A DNA stretch of 64,000 nt. Origin: Malania oleifera (taxonomy: Eukaryota > Streptophyta > Magnoliopsida > Santalales > Ximeniaceae). Position 1 is the stretch's first letter. The number at the start of each line of letters is the position of its first letter. The translations under genes were made by a program, and so were the position numbers. Below are positions 1-10,874 of this stretch, piece after piece. The stretch spans positions 58,002,673-58,066,672 of the forward strand of contig NC_080426.1 in NCBI RefSeq assembly GCF_029873635.1, read 5' to 3'. The notes below the pieces were generated by a model that worked only from the letters and a program-made list of their open reading frames with translations, was not told where the DNA came from and ran no database searches.

Positions 1-96
1 CAAAAATTGAGTTTTCTATGAGGAACAAAAAACATATAGAAATTCACGCTCCATATCAGACTAATTAGTGATTGAGTGAGGTCTCAAGGACTGAAA

Positions 97-375
97 TCAC
101 ATCTGCGCTCTAACCTTCAAAGAGCCAAGAAATAAATGCAGTTTAGTAGATTCATCAGTTCTAGTATGAGAGAAAAAAATATTGCAAGTCAACTCGAACT
201 CTGACAGGTGCTGATAAGGGCACTCAGATTCTGTCCCATAGAACTGAGGTAGTAATGACTTCCTCCCGCGCTGCCTTATGAAATCAAGTTCTTCATTAGG
301 CAAAGTGAAAGAGGATGCAGTAGTGTATTCAAGCTGCAAAAAGTCCATTTTCGTGCGCGGTGCAGGTGCAGCCAT
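97..375 (-). pseudogene. Ty3/gypsy gag N-terminal fragment (Athila/Tat-like)
   Basis: A 92-codon stretch on the minus strand resembles the start of a retrotransposon Gag (capsid region). It has a PQFYG segment, then the YQHLSEFELTC and LHLFLGSLKVRA stretches, matching the family pattern 'P-x-F-x-G ... P-Y-x-H-L-x-x-F ... K-L-x-x-F-x-x-S-L-x-x-x-A'. Gag packages element RNA in cytoplasmic particles. The frame stops at 97, where roughly the first third of the capsid domain has been read, and no continuation is visible before the window edge. The assignment rests on this short motif pattern and on the primer site just upstream. Confidence 0.65.
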
Positions 376-468
376 TTTTTTTCAAAACTCAATTTTTTTT
401 TGGTTTTTTTTTTCATAAAACTAATAAAAATGACGGGAAAAATGCTAATTTGAGACTAAGATCGACAT

Positions 469-486
469 TCCCTAGCAACGGCGCCA
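469..486 (-). other. Primer-binding site, tRNA-Asp type
   Basis: On the plus strand this reads TCCCTAGCAACGGCGCCA, which matches the 3' end of plant tRNA-Asp (including CCA) at 16 of 18 positions. In the element's own minus-strand orientation it is therefore a complement of tRNA-Asp, the usual minus-strand primer of Athila and Tat elements. It lies 6 bp from the proposed LTR edge at 493. Confidence 0.8.
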
Positions 487-756
487 AAAACTTGACTCAC
501 TCGAAAAATGAGCAGCTCAAAAGTTATTCCAAGTATAGGAGTTAAGTTGTGTAATATTCAGCCCAAGGACTAGATCGTCTCCTCAGGGAATACGTTTTAA
601 TCTCAAATTTTACGTTCTTCCAATCGAAATTAAAAATGTATTGAACTCAGTTCAAATTCGGGTTTTTCAAGATTGTTCAGATTCCTTTTGACCAATTAAA
701 ATAACATGCAATTTGAATCCTAAAACTAACGCGCAGTGAAGTAACGAGCAAAAATG

Positions 757-928
757 GAAACCCTAGTCTACTCAAAGAAGACACCAAAACACATGTTAAC
801 TAAAGATGGTAATTTAGAACATGGAATTAAAAACACACAATAGAAACCCTAGTCTACTCAAAGAAGACACCGAAACACACGTTAACTAAAGATGGTAATT
901 TAGAACATGGAATTAAAAACACACAATT
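757..928. repeat. 86-bp tandem duplication inside the Athila/Tat-like LTR
   Basis: Two nearly identical 86-bp units lie side by side (757-842 and 843-928). Both start GAAACCCTAGTCTACTC and differ at only a few positions. This is a recent local duplication within the LTR. Confidence 0.9.
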
Positions 929-1260
929 GAAACTCAATAGATTCAAAGCACACACTAAAAACCAGGACTTTAACACAAATCAAGAACTCGAACTACAATC
1001 ACAATTTAAACACAGAACAATCAAAAATTTAACACATAAACGATAACAAAAAAAAAAAATAATAAAAACACAAGAAATCAAACCGGACTTAATTGAAAAG
1101 ACTAAATTAAAACTCCCACTAATTAGATAAACAAATAAATAATTTCAACAAGAATTAAATACTTGACAATGTTCAACTTAAAAAGAAATTTCAAATAACA
1201 TTTAAAAACTAAAATTTATTCAATATTTAAAGACTTAAAAAAAAATAAAAGAAAGAAAGG

Positions 1261-1263
<3 letters not shown>

Positions 1264-1327
<64 letters not shown>
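1264..1327. repeat. (GA)n microsatellite
   Basis: An essentially uninterrupted GA dinucleotide run inside the LTR. It produces the Ser/Leu-repeat pseudo-proteins on the minus strand. Similar GA/CT runs occur in other LTRs here (22099-22133, 42249-42276, 45446-45504). Confidence 0.95.
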
Positions 1328-1329
<2 letters not shown>

Positions 1330-1884
1330 AAACAGAGCAGCTTGAAGGAGTTGCAGCAGCAGTGGTCTTGGGTGGCCGTGGAAGTTCTCGGCTAGGGTTG
1401 GTGAAGCCACAGGTTGCTGCTATGGAGATGGAGGTTCTATGCTTAGAAGGTGGCTGCTGGTGGTTGTGCTCTCGGGTTCCAGTAGGAGCTGCTGTGTTGG
1501 TCGTGGAGGCTGGAGTGCATATGGTGGCTGTGCAGTAGGGTAGAGGAGAGGCTGGGGCTGGTGTTGTTGGAATCACGACAGCAAAGGGACAAGGGAAAGA
1601 CAGAGGGAAGAAAGGAAAAAAAATATAGAGGGGATCGAGAGACAGGGAGAGCGGGAAGACAAGGGAAAGAGAGAATAGAGGGAGACTGAAAGAGAAGGAG
1701 AGACTGAGGGTTAGAGAGAACCAAGAGAAAGGGTGAGAGGCAGAGAGAGAAGAGAGCAAAGAGAAAGGAAAGGAAAGGGAAGAGGGGTGGTGCCGGAGGC
1801 ACCCCGTGCATGGGGGAGAAGAGAGGGCATTTAAAGAGGGGAGGGAATGCCCTGGTGACCCGGATCCAACTCACACATCAAGGC

Positions 1885-1924
<40 letters not shown>

Positions 1925-2289
1925 TTCTCTTCATTTTTTGCTCATTTTTGTTCTCTGCGAACATGGTCTGTTTTGACCCTCTTGAAACCCATTTTGCTCG
2001 AAACTCAAAACACAAAAATTTTAGATAATCCTTCCTCTTTCTCTAGAAATCTGAATCGTCTTAATCGAAACTCGGACGGAAAATTTTTGCATGAAATACG
2101 AACAGGTGCCGGTTTTGGTTCCCGAGAATTTTCCTGCGATAAAAAATTACCAAAAATTCATAAATTGTCCAATAAAACTCCAAAATGATAAATCCGGCAC
2201 TTTATTAAAATATTGGACATTTAATTTAAAATAAAAGCCATAAGGACCGGATTAAAGTGCCCAATTATGCAGTTTTGACACGTAATCAA

Positions 2290-3103
2290 GGCCATGGGTT
2301 CTCAGTTGTCGTTCAACACAACTTTTTATCCTCAGATAGATGGGAAGACAGAGAGGATGATACAGATTTTGGAGGATATGGTGCGAGCATGTATGCTGGA
2401 CTTTGGAGGTCGTTGGGTGCAGTATTTGCCACTAAATGAGTTTGCGTATAACAACAGCTACCAGGTCAGCATTGGCATGGCACCGTACGAGGCGCTGTAT
2501 GGAAGGAGGTGCCGATCTCTGTTGTACTGGGATGAGATTGGGGAGAGATAGATATTGGGGCTATAGCTGATATAGCAGACTTAGGATAAAGTCAAACTCA
2601 TCAGAGACAGAATCAGAACAGCACAGAGCCGGCAGAAGAGTTACGTAGATACTCGCCGGCGAGAATTGGAGTTTGACGTAGGAGTTCGTGTATTGCTGAA
2701 GGCGGCACTGATGAAAGGTGTTATGAGATTTGGGAGGAAGGGTAAGTTTAGTTCTAGGTATATTGGACCATTCGAGACTCTTGACAGAGTGGGTCCATTT
2801 GCCTATCGATTGGCATTACCATCGATCCTATCTAGGATCTATGACGTATTCCATGTTTCTATGCTGTGAAAATACGTCCCAAACCCCTCTCATGTGATCA
2901 GCTATGAAGCACTGGAGTTAGGAGATACTTTAGCTTATGAGGAAGTGGCAGTGCAGATTCTTGACTGGAAGGAACATGAGCTACACACGAAGAAGATTCC
3001 ACTAGTAAAAGTTTTGTGGCGCAATCATGCCATTGTGGAGGCTTCTTGGGAACTAGAGGATCTTATGCGTCATAAATATCCATACTTATTTAGTGGAATT
3101 TAG
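2290..3103 (+). pseudogene. Chromovirus integrase C-terminal half with chromodomain
   Basis: Starting at about 2290 the frame reads GSQLSFNTTFYPQ, then DGKTERM with the last acidic residue of the DD35E catalytic triad, then the EFAYNNSYQ and PYEALYGRRCRSLLYW blocks typical of plant chromovirus integrases. Next come the RRRELEF to GPF-x-YRLALP region (GPY/F-type module, about 2660-2860) and a chromodomain at about 2955-3095 (QILD, KIPLVKVLW, EASWELE). The chromodomain is thought to target insertion to heterochromatin. In-frame stops occur near 2549-2580 and 2867, so the protein is broken. The N-terminal HHCC region and two of the three catalytic acids are missing. Confidence 0.85.
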
Positions 3104-3369
3104 TATTAAGTCGGTCAGAATAAGTGAATAATACTGGGTATTTTTATTTGTATAGTGTAACGTAGGATAGATAGAGTTTTTAGTTTTGAAATATGACTGG
3201 CTTTGGGAGAATTTTGGAATAGTTGTAATCTCTTAGTACCCTCGTTGTAACCACAGTATTCCTCCGCCATAAGTGAGGGTAGTCAATAAAATTGGAAGTG
3301 TTTTTTCTAAGGATGGGAAGTAAACGAATAGTAAATTTTGGGAACGAAATTTTTATAAGAATGGGAGAA
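3104..3369 (+). other. 3' untranslated segment and polypurine tract
   Basis: Between the chromodomain stop and the LTR lies an AT-rich segment ending in a purine run (AAGAATGGGAGAA, about 3357-3369) directly before the LTR's TGTAATAATCCC start. That is the position of the plus-strand priming polypurine tract. The same layout precedes the LTRs at 14680 and 21691. Confidence 0.7.
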
Positions 3370-3545
3370 TGTAATAATCCCAAAAAGGGGTATAAAAGAT
3401 TAGTGGAGTAATTTCAAAAAAATAAATAAATAAATAATTAATTAATTGGATTTATAAAAAAATAATAATAATAATAAAAATAAATAATTAAAATTTATTT
3501 TTGTTTTTATAAATAAAATATATTATTATTAATATAAATTAAATA

Positions 3546-3547
<2 letters not shown>

Positions 3548-3600
<53 letters not shown>
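3548..3600. repeat. (ATT)n microsatellite
   Basis: A run of about 17 ATT units in the U3/R part of the LTR, producing a poly-Ile pseudo-frame on the minus strand. Confidence 0.95.
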
Positions 3601-3602
<2 letters not shown>

Positions 3603-4739
3603 TCTCCTGAAGCTTCTTGGAGCTTCAAGAGGTTTTCTTTTCTTTTTTTGTCTTCTTCTTCTTCTTTCCTTCTTCTGTTCGCGCAAATACACTCTCTCTC
3701 TCCTCTCATTCTCTCTCCCTCTTTCCTCAGTTTTGTGATGGATTTTTGCCCAATCGAAAATCAAAAGATACTGTTGAACTCCATTCTCCGTTGCCATCAT
3801 TTCTACAGGAGCGGATCGATGGTAGGAGTGGCATAGACGTATCTCCTGAGGTAAGCCAATTTCCCCTTTTTCTGTAATTTCTTGCAAATTATAAGCTTGA
3901 TTGACGAACAGACACCACCATGAGAATCTAGGGATGATTCTCTACAAGTCTAACGGGACAGAATTCTCGTGGGGTCCTCGTGGGCAAAACCTCAAATTTG
4001 GAGTATGAGGGTTATTAAAGTGCTTATTTTTAATTAATTAGGATTAATTTAAAAATGCTAAAATGTGGAGCATTTGGGGTTGAAGTATAATTTTTGGAAT
4101 TTAGTGTCCGAGTGAGCGTTGCTGGTGTAATTTTGGGACCCGCAGGCAAAATTCAGAAAATTAAGTGGGGGATTTGGGGTTCTAACGAGACTCTCAGTAA
4201 GCCAGGTAAGTGGAATAATATATAGAAGTATTTTTAGAATTACCGTTTGAATTAATATGAGAAAATGAGCACATGGTATTTTGCCTGAAAGTTATTATGA
4301 TATAAATATTAGATAAATTGTATGACGTTTGAGTAATATTAAATTGTGATGCTTTGCAGTGTGAAATTAACATATTATGAATATTGGATGAAAATTGTGT
4401 GGCACATGACATGTATTGAAAAATGTGAAATATAATGATGTGTATTTTCTGAGAAAATATTGAAATGAGAATGATTGATGTGGTTAGTGGAAAATAATGA
4501 AATGTGATATTTATACGTGAGTAGAAATTATTTGCATGAAAAATGAGATTGTGCAAATTACTGATATGGGTATTTTGGGAAATGTGGAAATACGTAAAAT
4601 ATGATATGTACTATTATGAGATGATGGAAAGTGCACAGAAAATGATGAGAATATTTATATTAAACTGAATTGAGATATACTGAAATATGATTGATGATAC
4701 GCCAATATCGCACAATAATTGCGGGTGGGCAGTATTCCT

Positions 4740-5005
4740 TTCCTACTGATGCCGTTGGGGAGGTATGCTCAGTATGGAGATTGTGTGTGTGTGAAGTTCT
4801 TACTGATGCCGTTGGGGAGGTATCCTTAGTAGGGAAATTATGTGTATGAAGTTCCTACTGATGTCGTTAGGGAGGTATGCTCAGTATGGAAATTGTGTGG
4901 TGACGTTCCTACTGATGTCATTGGGGAGGTATGCTCAGTATGAAAATTGTGTATTGAGATTCCTACTAATACCGTTGGGGAGGTATGCTCAGTATGGAAA
5001 TCATG
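4740..5005 (+). repeat. Five-copy minisatellite, about 50-60 bp units, in the LTR
   Basis: Five imperfect units each contain CCTACTGATGCCGTTGGGG (with variants) followed by AGGTATGCTCAGTATGGA. Units differ by substitutions and by the length of a GT-rich spacer. The neighbouring LTR family has its own unrelated minisatellite at the comparable place (for example 10875-11045). Confidence 0.85.
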
Positions 5006-5889
5006 AATGTGTTGAGAATTGGAATTATGTGATCTATTGTATTATGTAAAGTGCATAAATGTGAATTTATGTATACATAGATATGTAATGAGTTAGAATG
5101 GAAAATGATTATGAGAAATGAAAGAGTGTGTGTTTCATAAAATAAATAATTGAGGCGAAGTGAAACTCTCCGCCTGAGGGCTTACTGAGTAAGGTGAATG
5201 CCCTGATAGGTATCAGATGTGACCATTCCTGGCTGCGTAACGTGTTAGGGCAGAGGCAAGCTACCTGTATGGGCAGGTGATCTTCCCTATTCTCAGGAAC
5301 TTCGAGGGTAAATATATGTGGGAAATAATTGAATTTGAAAAATTATTTTAAAGTTATACCTATATGATTGTGAGAATATATTTATCAGTTTATTTTTTTC
5401 AGATGAAATGTTGTTTCGAAAAGTATAGCATGTTATAACTGAACTCATATGACCACACACTATAAATAATTTATTCCTTCTTACTGAGATGTGTCTCACC
5501 CAAATTATCTAAATTTTTCAAGAAACGTGGATAAGCCGGGTGATAGAGCTTCGTGATCATAGGGAGCTGGGACCCTAACATACAGGGTGAGTTTATGGAC
5601 TAGGGGAAGTATAATTCCCCTAGAGTAGAGTTGTTTTTGAGTCTGTTATGGTGATGTATATAGATGTATATTGACACTCTGGGTATTATATTCTGACTAA
5701 TATGTATATACTTTCTTCCGCTATTAGGCTGTATAATGAAATAATTTTTATCCTGGTACCCAATGCGGGTCGGGTCTTATGAATGGTAATATGGTGGTTT
5801 ACGTGGCCCATTTATGAATGTTATTGAGGACGAGTGAGTATTTATTTATTATTGTTGGAAAAAAAATTTGTACAAAAATTGGGGCGTCA

Positions 5890-7097
5890 TAGCTACGGTA
5901 CCGTGCTGCTGTAACTGAACTAAACTATCATCCGGGTTCTGAAATTACATAATACATGATAATATACAGTTTATCGTAAAAAGGTTGATAGCATTTTCTG
6001 TAATAACGTAAATACATACGGCCATGTGCCTTTTACTTTCATATCTATGGCCTTGTGCCCAAATCATGCATACGATCTTGCGCCGAAATCATATATCATA
6101 CACGGCCTTGCGCCAACTATCAATCACGACCTTGCGCCCAAAATCTCATACATATCATTCTGAGTAAATAAGTCATTAATCATGTATTTCGAAATCATCA
6201 TATACTGCATTATTTCATAATTCTTGAAAACATGCTTATTTGTAAAATTGCCATAATATAATACATATCCTGTAAAAATAATATTTATGCCACATAATGC
6301 TGAATAAAATCATACATTTCATTCTAAAATCGTAATTCCTGTATAACAGCAGTATTTTCTCAAATATGCATTTACTCAATAATATTCAGATATAATACAT
6401 GTTTTTCTGAAAATTAATTTGCTGATAAACAATAGTAATTTTCGTGGAAAATAACTGCTTTAGTTTATTCCCTTACCTGATACTGAAAAGAAACCCCTTA
6501 AAAATCTACTCGCCTTGCACCCGCAGGGTTTCCCGAGCAACACCTTGAAACCAACAACTCATAGAACTAAACTGCAGTATTTTTCGTGAATAACTTCCTA
6601 TAACTACAAAAAGACCAAATTTTGAATTTTTAACCTTACCTTGAATCAGGGATGAATTTCAACTCACTTCCACCAAGGATCCGCTCCAGCAGATTTGGAG
6701 AAAACTTCCCCAGGAGTGTCGTGGTGGCCTCAGATCGTCAATCCGACGAACGACGGAGCCGAAATCGAAGAGAGAGGAGAGAGAGAGAGAGAGTGATATT
6801 TGCTGATTTTTCTGCTTAGAATTTGAGGGATGGGCTATTTATACTAGAGGCTTCGTCGACGAGTCATGTCACCTCATCGACGAGGTCTAGAGGAAATTTG
6901 TCGAACTCTCCCCTTCGTCGATGAAATTCAGAGTTGCCCAAAACCCCCTCTCGGTATCTTCTCGTCGACGAAGTGCACCTTCGTCGACGAGCTTAATATA
7001 TGATGTAGTCGACGAACGCAATTGTCACCCTTTTTCTAATTCCATTTTCCTCTCTCTTAATTATTATTTAAATACCATTATTCTTCGGGTCATTACA
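5890..7097 (-). repeat. Truncated chromovirus LTR (U3 end present)
   Basis: In element orientation it starts TGTAATGACCCG at 7097. The palindromic TCGTCGACGA elements lie at about 6850-7020 and a TATA-like TATAAATAG at about 6833-6844. A degenerate minisatellite of CGGCCTTGCGCC-type units lies at 6015-6135 (plus-strand reading). The LTR stops at 5890 without a terminal TG, so its 3' end is lost. It is close to the solo LTR at 25971-30948. Confidence 0.75.
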
Positions 7098-7339
7098 TTC
7101 TCCCCTCCTTATAACATTTAATCCTCGAAATTTACTATTCATATAACTCATCATCCCTTAAAGGCAAAGTGGTCTACTTATGTTATTACTTACCCTCACT
7201 TATGGCGGAGGAATACCGTGGTTACATACTGAGTCCTGGGAGATTACATATACAAAAGAAAATTTCCCCCAAAACTAAAATACCACTTACTAACTAAAGT
7301 ATTACATGTACTTGCAAAAGAAATACTACACAATCACTT

Positions 7340-9439
7340 ACATTTCCAATTATATATGATCTTCTTGGAACAATTGTGGGAATTTTTGTCTAATCTGCTC
7401 CTCGAGCTCCCAAGAAGCCTTTTCTACTACGTGATTCCTCCATAGAACCTTTACCAGAGGAATCTTCTTATTACGTAGTTTTTGTTCTTTTATCCAGTAT
7501 CTGTATTGGTATTTCCTCATAAACCAGTGAATCGCTGAGCTCTAACTCACCATAACTGATAATATGAGAAGGATCTGAGACATATTTTCTCAACATAGAA
7601 ACGTAGAATACATCGTGCATCTTGGATAGCATAGGCGGTAAAGCTAACCTATAGGCAACTGGTCCCACCTTCTCTAAAATCTCAAACGGACCAATAAACC
7701 TATGGCTAAGTTTTCCCTTCCTTCCAAACCTCATAACCCCTTTTAATGGAGCTATCTTTAGACATACATGATCACCAATGTCAAATTCTAACTTCCTACG
7801 GCGATTATCGATATAACTCTTCTGTCGGCAGTAAGCTGCACTGATTCTATTTCTAATGAGCTGAATCTTATCGTACACCTATTGCACAAGCTCTGGTCCC
7901 ACAACTCGCCACTCACCCATCTCGTCCCAATATAATGGAGAATGGCATTTTCTACCGTATAGAGCTTCAAATGGTGTCATGCCAATGTTGGACTGGTAAC
8001 TAATATTATACACAAAATCTATCAGTGGCATGAACTGAGTCTAGCTACCCCCAAAATCTAATACACATGCTTGGAAAATATCTTCTAGTATTTGTATCGT
8101 CCTCTTATTCTGTCCATCTGACTGAGGATGAAATGTTGTACTAAACGATAACTGAGACCCTAAAGCTTCCTGCACTCTTCTCCAGAACCGTTACGTGAAA
8201 TGCGGGTCTCGATCTGACACTATGGATACTGGCACCCCATGAGAACAAACTATCTCCTGAACATAAATCTCCCTAAATAGCTAAGGGAATAGCTAATCTT
8301 GATAGGGAGGAAATGGGTGGTCTTAGTCAATCGGTCTACTATCACCTAAATCGCATTCTGGCCATGTGACGTCAACGGCAGCCCTGAGACAAAATCCATG
8401 GAAATATGATCTCACTTCCATTCTAGGATAAATAGCTGCTACAAATAACCTGTCGGCCTCTGGTGCTCAGTTTTTACCTACTGGCACGTCAGACACTGTG
8501 CTACATACTCAGCAATTTCCTTCTTCATACCACTCCACCAATAGAACTCTCGTAGATCCCTGTACATTTTCGTACTTCCGGGGTGAATTGTATACAAAGA
8601 TCTGTGAGCCTCCTCTAAAATAATCTTTTTGATGTCAGCCACAAAGCTCTGTCATCTGAAATGCAGAATTCCTCTCCCTAACCAATATGCACTCTATCTA
8701 TCATCTATGCTAATTCTGGGTCTTCCTTCTGAACAACTTTAATTATTTCCTGCAGAGTAGGATGTACCACTAAACTGGCGATACATACTGCAGGATCACT
8801 CTCTACCAACTCTATGTCGAGTCTCTCCAGATCCATCATAATCGGATACTGGATCTCCATAGCCGCCAATACTGATTCCCCAGATTTTCTGCTCAGTGCA
8901 TTAGTTACCACATTTGCTTTCCTTGGGTGGTAACTGATAGTACAATAAAAATATTTAATAAGCTCCAAGCATCTCCTCTGTCTCATATTCAGTTCCTTCT
9001 GGGTAAAGAAATACTATAAACTTTTATGGTCGGAGAAAATCTCACACCGCTCGCCATATAGGTAATGCCTTTAAATCTTCAATGCATGTACCACTGCAGC
9101 CAATTCAAAATCATGGGTAGGGTAGTTCTTCTCATATTCTTTCAACTTCCTGGAAGCATACGCCACCACCCTACCATGCTGTATCAATACACAGTCAAGT
9201 CGTTTGAAGGACGTATCACAGTAAATGACATAACCCTCACCCCCTGACGAGATGATCAGCACTGGTGCTGTGACTAGCGTCTGTTTCAATTCCTGAAAAC
9301 TCTACTCACAACTATCTTCTCATTCAAATCTAGCGTTCTTCCTAGTCAGTCGTGTCAGAGGTCTTGATAAAGTTGAGAATCCCTCAACGAAATGATGGTA
9401 ATAACTAGCTAACCCCAAGAAACTCCAAATCTCCTTAAT
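7340..9439 (-). pseudogene. Chromovirus pol remnant (RT end, RNase H, integrase, chromodomain)
   Basis: On the minus strand, 9439-9290 encodes the RT connection (SFLGLASYYHHFV, RPLTRLTRK). Then follow RNase H (9289-8705, [27 protein letters not shown] and SYHPRKANVVTNALSRK), the integrase zinc-binding region (about 8640-8480), the core, and the C-terminal domain plus chromodomain (about 7880-7340). The last catalytic residue of the integrase is changed: the usual DGQTER block reads DGQNKR at about 8095-8115, replacing the acidic residue by Lys. Several in-frame stops interrupt it. Between 7098 and 7340 is the untranslated tail and purine tract (TTATAAGGAGGGGAGAA on the minus strand). Confidence 0.85.
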
Positions 9440-9779
9440 GAAAAAATTTTTGATTATATACATTAGCATTTAATTTTTAATTATATTGAGACAAATTTTC
9501 ATTTTTAATGCTATTTTAATATGAAGAGAAAATATAGTAAAAAAAAATTCCATTTTCTTTTCATTTCCTTTCCTTTACTCTCCTTAATCAATCCCTCGAT
9601 CTAAATTGAACAATGCCATTCTTTATAACTTCTTGATGGTTAGGGGATACAAGTTGTAAATGTGGATGCACAATTATATAATTATTAAGATGGATCGTAA
9701 TCATATATTGGCATATTGTTTCCGCTTAAATCTGCAAGACCAATTTGCAGTCTCAATCACCTACAAAAATAAAGAAGCT
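9440..9779. other. AT-rich segment with no recognised gene
   Basis: No coding or retroelement protein signal is visible. The right part (about 9690-9779) resembles 56500-56570, so it belongs to the older repeat into which the solo LTR at 9785 inserted. Confidence 0.5.
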
Positions 9780-9866
9780 TAGAGTGTAGAGACCCCAAGA
9801 ATTATAGTAATTAAATAATAAAAGAAATGAGAGAAAAAGATTTTTCAAAAGGGATTTCAACAGGGT

Positions 9867-10136
9867 CTCATCGACGAGTAAAGAAGTGCTCGTCGATGAG
9901 CAGGGCTCTTCGGCTCGTCGATGAGCAGGGCTCTTCGGCTCGTCGATGAGCAGGGCTCTTCGGCTCGTCGATGGAAACTCATGTCTCGTTGACGAGAAAT
10001 TACCAAGAGGACTGTTTCCAAAACCTAAAACTTGTCGACGATGAGAAGGTGTTCATCGACAAGTTCCCTTCATTAACTCGTCGATGAGGCGACGTGTCTC
10101 ATCGACGAGACCACGTGGACAAGCAATTTATAAAAA
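9867..10136 (+). promoter_or_regulatory. U3 palindrome array, G-box and TATA box of solo LTR S1
   Basis: Six-base cores related to GTCGAC start at 9870, 9892, 9917, 9942, 9967, 9988, 10034, 10055, 10080 and 10101. The last four are spaced 21, 25 and 21 bp, after a 46-bp linker carrying TACCAAGAG. A CACGTG G-box and the TATA box follow. The first block has been stretched by a 25-bp tandem repeat (9888-9974). This is the likely Pol II promoter of the element; the protein that binds the palindromes is unknown. Confidence 0.6.
9888..9974 (+). repeat. 25-bp tandem repeat (3.5 copies) in the LTR promoter
   Basis: Three perfect 25-bp units (9888-9912, 9913-9937, 9938-9962) and a half unit. Each carries one CTCGTCGATGAG palindrome followed by CAGGGCTCTTCG. 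The expansion raises the number of palindromes in this LTR copy relative to its relatives. Confidence 0.95.
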
Positions 10137-10874
10137 GGCCAAGAATTCATTTTTCTGCGAAGAACATGCAGAATTTTGTTTTCTTTCTCTTACTCCCCCT
10201 CTGCCTTCTCTCTAGGTTTTTGGGCCGATTCTTTGCCGGTTCAATGATCCAAGGCCGCCACGCTACTCCTAGGAAGTTTCTCTTCATATCTGCAGGAGTA
10301 GATCGTTGGTTAGGCCAACTTGGGCACCATCCCAAAATTTGGGTAAGTTGATTATTTTAATATTTATTAGGGTATTTGGTATTTCTAGGCTGAGGCAAGG
10401 TATTAGATGGGTTTATACTGAAATTTTGTTAGGGAAAAATGTAAATTTCAGGGTGTTGATCTAGGAACACCATGGGTGTAATTTTGGATTAATTGGTGGG
10501 CTTCTCAGAAAGTTAGGTAAGGGGATAAACTAAGTCAATAATTTCAAGATATTATTTATTATTATTCAGCTTTTATTTTCAGAAAAATTATGTATGATAT
10601 AGAACTAGGTTTGGAAATACTATTGTTATCTAGAAAATGATACATTTTAGCAGGGGATATGATATTTGTGCAAATCTTACGATTAGAACATCATTTACTT
10701 TTGTGTGGCATGAGTATGAAATTTTATGATTTTATATAATAACAGAATATTATGTTTTCAGAATAAGCATGTTATTACTGTTTTTAAGAAGATATAAAAA
10801 ACGGTACAAGAACTATGTTTAAGGTATGGTATTGAAACAGTACATGGATTTCAAAACTATGTATGATAAAATAT

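Larger units (their letters stand above)
1..2280 (-). mobile_element. Athila/Tat-like Ty3/gypsy retrotransposon, 5' end only
   Basis: Reading on the minus strand this is LTR, then a tRNA-Asp primer site, then a gag fragment that runs off the window's left edge. The tRNA-Asp primer site and the gag type are both usual for the Athila/Tat branch of Ty3/gypsy. The gag start lies only about 95 bp from the primer site, so the leader is very short or deleted. The right end abuts a chromovirus integrase in mid-domain at 2281, so this element probably inserted into that chromovirus. The other end, and hence the target duplication, lies outside the window. Confidence 0.7.
493..2280 (-). repeat. LTR of the Athila/Tat-like element (about 1.79 kb)
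   Basis: On the plus strand it begins TGACTCACTCG next to the primer site and ends TTTTGACA at the junction with chromovirus integrase sequence, giving TG...CA ends. In element orientation it begins TGTCAAAACTGC. It contains a (GA)n run at 1264-1327, a purine-rich G-rich stretch at about 1330-1830, and a (TTA)n run at about 1887-1924. The long apparent reading frames here come from those simple repeats. Boundaries are inferred from TG/CA ends and neighbouring sequence, because no second copy is in the window. Confidence 0.6.
2281..5889 (+). mobile_element. Chromovirus (Ty3/gypsy) 3' end: integrase C-terminus, chromodomain, 3' LTR
   Basis: Only the 3' third of the element remains: the last part of the integrase core, its C-terminal domain and chromodomain, a purine tract and one LTR. 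The left break at 2281 is an abrupt junction with the Athila/Tat-like LTR. The right end at 5889 abuts another chromovirus LTR in the opposite orientation that is cut at that point, so this element may have inserted into that LTR. The partner junction is off the left edge. Confidence 0.75.
3370..5889 (+). repeat. 3' LTR of chromovirus G1 (about 2.52 kb)
   Basis: It begins TGTAATAATCCC right after the purine tract and ends TTGGGGCGTCA, comparable with the TGTAGTGACCC...GGTCGTTACA ends of the other chromovirus LTRs. It contains an (ATT)n run at about 3548-3600 followed by CT-rich sequence, and a minisatellite at 4740-5005. Unlike the other chromovirus LTRs it has no TCGTCGACGA palindrome array, so it represents a separate subfamily. 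Confidence 0.7.
5890..9439 (-). mobile_element. Chromovirus remnant: truncated 3' LTR, integrase, RNase H, end of RT
   Basis: Read on the minus strand from 9439 down: the end of reverse transcriptase, RNase H, integrase, chromodomain, purine tract, then the LTR from 7097 leftward to 5890, where it is cut. The upstream part (gag, protease, most of RT, 5' LTR) is missing, because homology stops abruptly at about 9439 in the RT thumb/connection region. No target duplication can be checked. Confidence 0.8.

Noticed and set aside
1216..1874. Overlapping long minus-strand reading frames rich in Ser/Leu/Pro
   Set aside because: They arise from GA/CT-rich low-complexity LTR sequence, with no domain and no splice or codon signal.
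2281..3103. Chromovirus integrase as a domesticated host gene
   Set aside because: In-frame stops and direct linkage to its own purine tract and LTR show an ordinary retroelement remnant.
4194..4556. 120-codon minus-strand frame in the chromovirus LTR
   Set aside because: AT-rich composition, no recognised motif, antisense within an LTR.
9888..9974. Regular short repeats that could suggest a CRISPR array
   Set aside because: Units are directly adjacent without unique spacers, lie in an LTR promoter, and the genome is plant.
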